Assembly (NCBI GenBank): GCA_965205165.1
Contig: OZ242037.1
Coordinates: 124,001 to 188,000, forward strand
Length of the DNA stretch: 64,000 nucleotides
Origin: CBDESM01 sp965205165
Lineage (GTDB): Bacteria > Chloroflexota > Dehalococcoidia > Bin125
Direction of reading: 5' to 3'
Position numbers and translations under genes: made by a program. Under the pieces are notes generated by a model. It saw only the letters and a list, made by a program, of their open reading frames with translations. It was not told the origin of the DNA and did not search any database. Positions 62,390 through 64,000 of this stretch are shown in pieces. How positions within the stretch are numbered: position 1 is the stretch's first letter; the number at the start of each line of letters is the position of its first letter.

Positions 62390-63478
62390 TCAGTCGGCGG
62401 CGGATTGGATTTCGAGGATGTTCTGCTGGTGCTGCGCGTAGGTTTCGGCGAAGGCGTGGGTGCGGTCGGGTCTGGCTACGTAGAAGAGGTAGTTGGTGCT
62501 GGCGGGGGCCGCGGCGGCGGCGATCGAGGCGCGGCCGGGATTGCCGATCGGGGTCGGCGGCAGGCCCTTGTGGAGGTAGGTGTTGTGGGGGTGCCGTCTG
62601 GCCAGGTCGATGGCGGTGATCGAAGACCAATAGGCGGGCGGATCTTCGGCGGCGTCGGCTTTGGCGTATTGGACGGTGGAGTCGATCTGGAGCAGGATGT
62701 CCCGTTCGAGGCGGTTCCAGATGACGGAGGAGATCAGGGGGCGCTCTTGGTCGATGGCGGCTTCGCGCTCGATCATGCTGGCGATGGTGAGGATGTCGTG
62801 CAGGGGTCTGCCTGATGCGGCGATGTCGGCCAGCAGGTCGCCGTCGAGTTCGTGGTCGAGGCGCTGGAGCATGGCGCGGGCGATGCTTTCGGGCGTCGCA
62901 TCGAGGGGGAAGCGGTAGGTGCTGGGGAAGAGGTAGCCCTCGGGAACGGCGTCTCCGGGCAGGTCGGCTGCGGGGGTGCCGGCTTGGACCGAGGGGAGCT
63001 GCAAGGCGGCGATGAAGTCCTCGGCTGGGGCGAGGCCGGCCTGTTCGAGGATGCGGGCGATCTCCTCGATCCGCAAGCCTTCGGGGATGACGACCAAAGT
63101 CGGGGAGGTTTCACCGAAGCGGATGCGGCGGATGATTTCGTAGGTGGCGAGGCCGGGCTCGAAGGTGTAGCGGCCGCCGTTGAGCAGTTGATCCCAGCCG
63201 AGCAGGGCGGCGAGCGTCTGGAAGTGGCGCGAGGATGAGACGAGGCCCGCGGCTTGGAGGCGCGCGCCGATTTGGGCGGCGGACTGGCCGTCCGCGATTT
63301 CGACGACGTTGATGTCCTCCCCGATCTGGAACGGCTCGGAGGCGGCGGGCGCGAACTCTTCGATCGTGCGGGCGGGGGCGCGGGCGACGAGCCAGGCGGC
63401 CGCGGCGATCGCGCAGGCGGCGAGCAGGAATACGGCGATCAGGCCTTGGCGGCGCAGGCGCTCGGAGGCGGGGGTCAT
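62390..63478 (-). CDS. mltG: Endolytic murein transglycosylase MltG (YceG)
   Basis: Cleaves nascent peptidoglycan strands at the membrane. 362 residues with one N-terminal transmembrane helix (about 13-33), a LysM-like domain (IADGQSAAQIGARLQAAGLVSS), then the catalytic domain: PEGYLFPSTYRFP, TIASMIEREAAIDQERPLISSVIWNRL, LQIDSTVQYA and NTYLHKGLPPTPIGNPG. The start overlaps the ruvX stop by ATGA; ruvX-mltG-aroE is a common bacterial order. Confidence 0.96.
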   Translation of the reverse strand: MTPASERLRRQGLIAVFLLAACAIAAAAWLVARAPARTIEEFAPAASEPFQIGEDINVVEIADGQSAAQIGARLQAAGLVSSSRHFQTLAALLGWDQLLNGGRYTFEPGLATYEIIRRIRFGETSPTLVVIPEGLRIEEIARILEQAGLAPAEDFIAALQLPSVQAGTPAADLPGDAVPEGYLFPSTYRFPLDATPESIARAMLQRLDHELDGDLLADIAASGRPLHDILTIASMIEREAAIDQERPLISSVIWNRLERDILLQIDSTVQYAKADAAEDPPAYWSSITAIDLARRHPHNTYLHKGLPPTPIGNPGRASIAAAAAPASTNYLFYVARPDRTHAFAETYAQHQQNILEIQSAAD

Positions 63479-64000
63479 CGGGCGGCGGAACGCTGGTCGA
63501 GCCAGCGCTGGAGGATGCGGGCGGCGGCCTGCGCGTGCTCCCTGGGCTGCTCCTTGCGGCGGCGCTGCTTGCTGCGGGCTCCGGGCCGCCGCGCCTTGCC
63601 GGTGCGGGGGCGCTCTTGCAGCAGCGCGGGGGCGGAGGTGTCGCGCTCTTCCTGCGTGCAGCAGGGGATGCCGAGGTGCCGCGCGAGCACCTCTCCCTGC
63701 GCCTTGAAGCGGAGCGCCTGCTCGTCCTCTTCGCCGTCGGGGCGGACGGGCAGCCCGGTGACGAGCTGGGCGAGTTGCAGGCCGTCGAGCATGCGGGCGA
63801 GTTCGCTGCGGCCCTCGTCGCGGCTGGCCCTGAGGTCGATGGTGCCGACGGGGAGGGCGGTATCGGAGCCGGGGGCGGTGCGGGCGACGCCGATCCAGCG
63901 CTCGCCCGGGTCGATGGCGACGATGCAGCCCTCGGGTCCCGCGGGGTCAGCCGGCGGCGAGTTGGGCGCGGACGGCGTCGGGGACGGCTTGCAGGGCGTG
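63475..64000 (-). CDS. ruvX: Putative pre-16S rRNA nuclease / Holliday junction resolvase-like RuvX (5' end unclear)
   Basis: The YqgF/RuvX RNase H-like fold is evident: GCIVAIDPGERWIGVART with the first catalytic Asp, QLVTGLPVRPDGEEDEQALRFKAQGEVLA, and TQEERDTSAPALL. A long Arg/Lys-rich stretch (about 25 residues) precedes the final helix (QAAARILQRWLD), where the last catalytic Asp seems replaced by Glu or His. The frame stays open to the window edge without any ATG, GTG, TTG or CTG before the conserved start region, so the true start may be outside the window or a rare codon. The first 50 or so nt overlap another frame that looks coding. Confidence 0.83.
   Translation of the reverse strand, partial: TPCKPSPTPSAPNSPPADPAGPEGCIVAIDPGERWIGVARTAPGSDTALPVGTIDLRASRDEGRSELARMLDGLQLAQLVTGLPVRPDGEEDEQALRFKAQGEVLARHLGIPCCTQEERDTSAPALLQERPRTGKARRPGARSKQRRRKEQPREHAQAAARILQRWLDQRSAAR
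63947..64000 (-). CDS. C-terminal end of an upstream gene (partial)
   Basis: Only the last 17 codons and TGA are present: HALQAVPDAVRAQLAAG. Codon use (GCC, GTC, GAC, CTC) matches the genes nearby, so it is probably the true end of the upstream gene. Position before ruvX would suit alaS, but the fragment is too short to assign. Confidence 0.4.
   Translation of the reverse strand, partial: HALQAVPDAVRAQLAAG

Overview
This is one contiguous, very GC-rich bacterial chromosome segment dominated by housekeeping genes. There is no rRNA, CRISPR array, transposase or phage module. Several traits fit a Chloroflexota bacterium, perhaps near Dehalococcoidia: a perfect CIRCE (HrcA) operator, a large SRP RNA with an Alu domain, a mix of Shine-Dalgarno and apparently leaderless starts, a DnaQ-DinG fusion and a homodimeric AceE-type pyruvate dehydrogenase. 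The phylum is an inference from gene content, not a phylogeny.

Layout. 1-4255: aceE (minus, cut by the left edge) diverges from lipB-lipA, so the dehydrogenase E1 and the octanoyl/lipoyl enzymes sit back to back. 4262-5248: a LysM membrane protein. 5444-8781: a tight four-gene operon (alpha-oxoamine synthase close to serine palmitoyltransferase, NAD-dependent epimerase/reductase, HAD phosphatase, SRPBCC-like protein), a candidate unusual lipid pathway. 8820-20500: mostly single genes (DUF4015-type glycosidase-like protein, alpha/beta hydrolase, SDR, malic enzyme, zinc-ribbon proteins, degenerate RlpA-like protein, diiron ferritin-like protein, tandem cupins, dinB, YceI). 20502-28465 (minus): rnc-smc-lipoprotein-ftsY, the classic SRP/chromosome cluster interrupted by an oligopeptide-binding lipoprotein gene. 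28537-30533: CCA-adding/poly(A) polymerase-type enzyme plus two small genes. 30541-37244 (minus): rsmA-ispE-membrane protein, then PHP-dinG-GNAT-PNPOx. 37285-37553: large SRP RNA. 37680-39095: an unrecognised protein with a Rossmann-like N-terminus and a nuclease-like C-terminus. 39111-43329 (minus): lepA and oppD-oppF. 43443-43951: tRNA-Leu, tRNA-Lys and tRNA-Val. 43986-49271: thrS, a biotin carboxylase and biotin carrier pair, infC-rpmI-rplT. 49331-49894: an unknown gene under a CIRCE operator. 49967-53427 (minus): pheS-pheT. 53495-56428: Lrp-type domain, moeA, cytochrome P450. 56441-64000 (minus): ruvX-mltG-aroE-(membrane protein)-aroC-aroK/B fusion-acyP-parB, with a perfect parS-like palindrome inside parB.

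The genes make a coherent core: translation (thrS, pheST, infC, L35, L20, lepA, rsmA, tRNAs), protein targeting (SRP RNA, FtsY), chromosome handling (SMC, ParB/parS), aromatic amino-acid synthesis and lipoylation. The most novel items are the sphingolipid-like operon, the CIRCE-controlled orphan gene, the 471-residue two-domain protein, the parS site inside parB, and a recurrent TANNNT box 6-9 nt before start codons that implies leaderless transcription.
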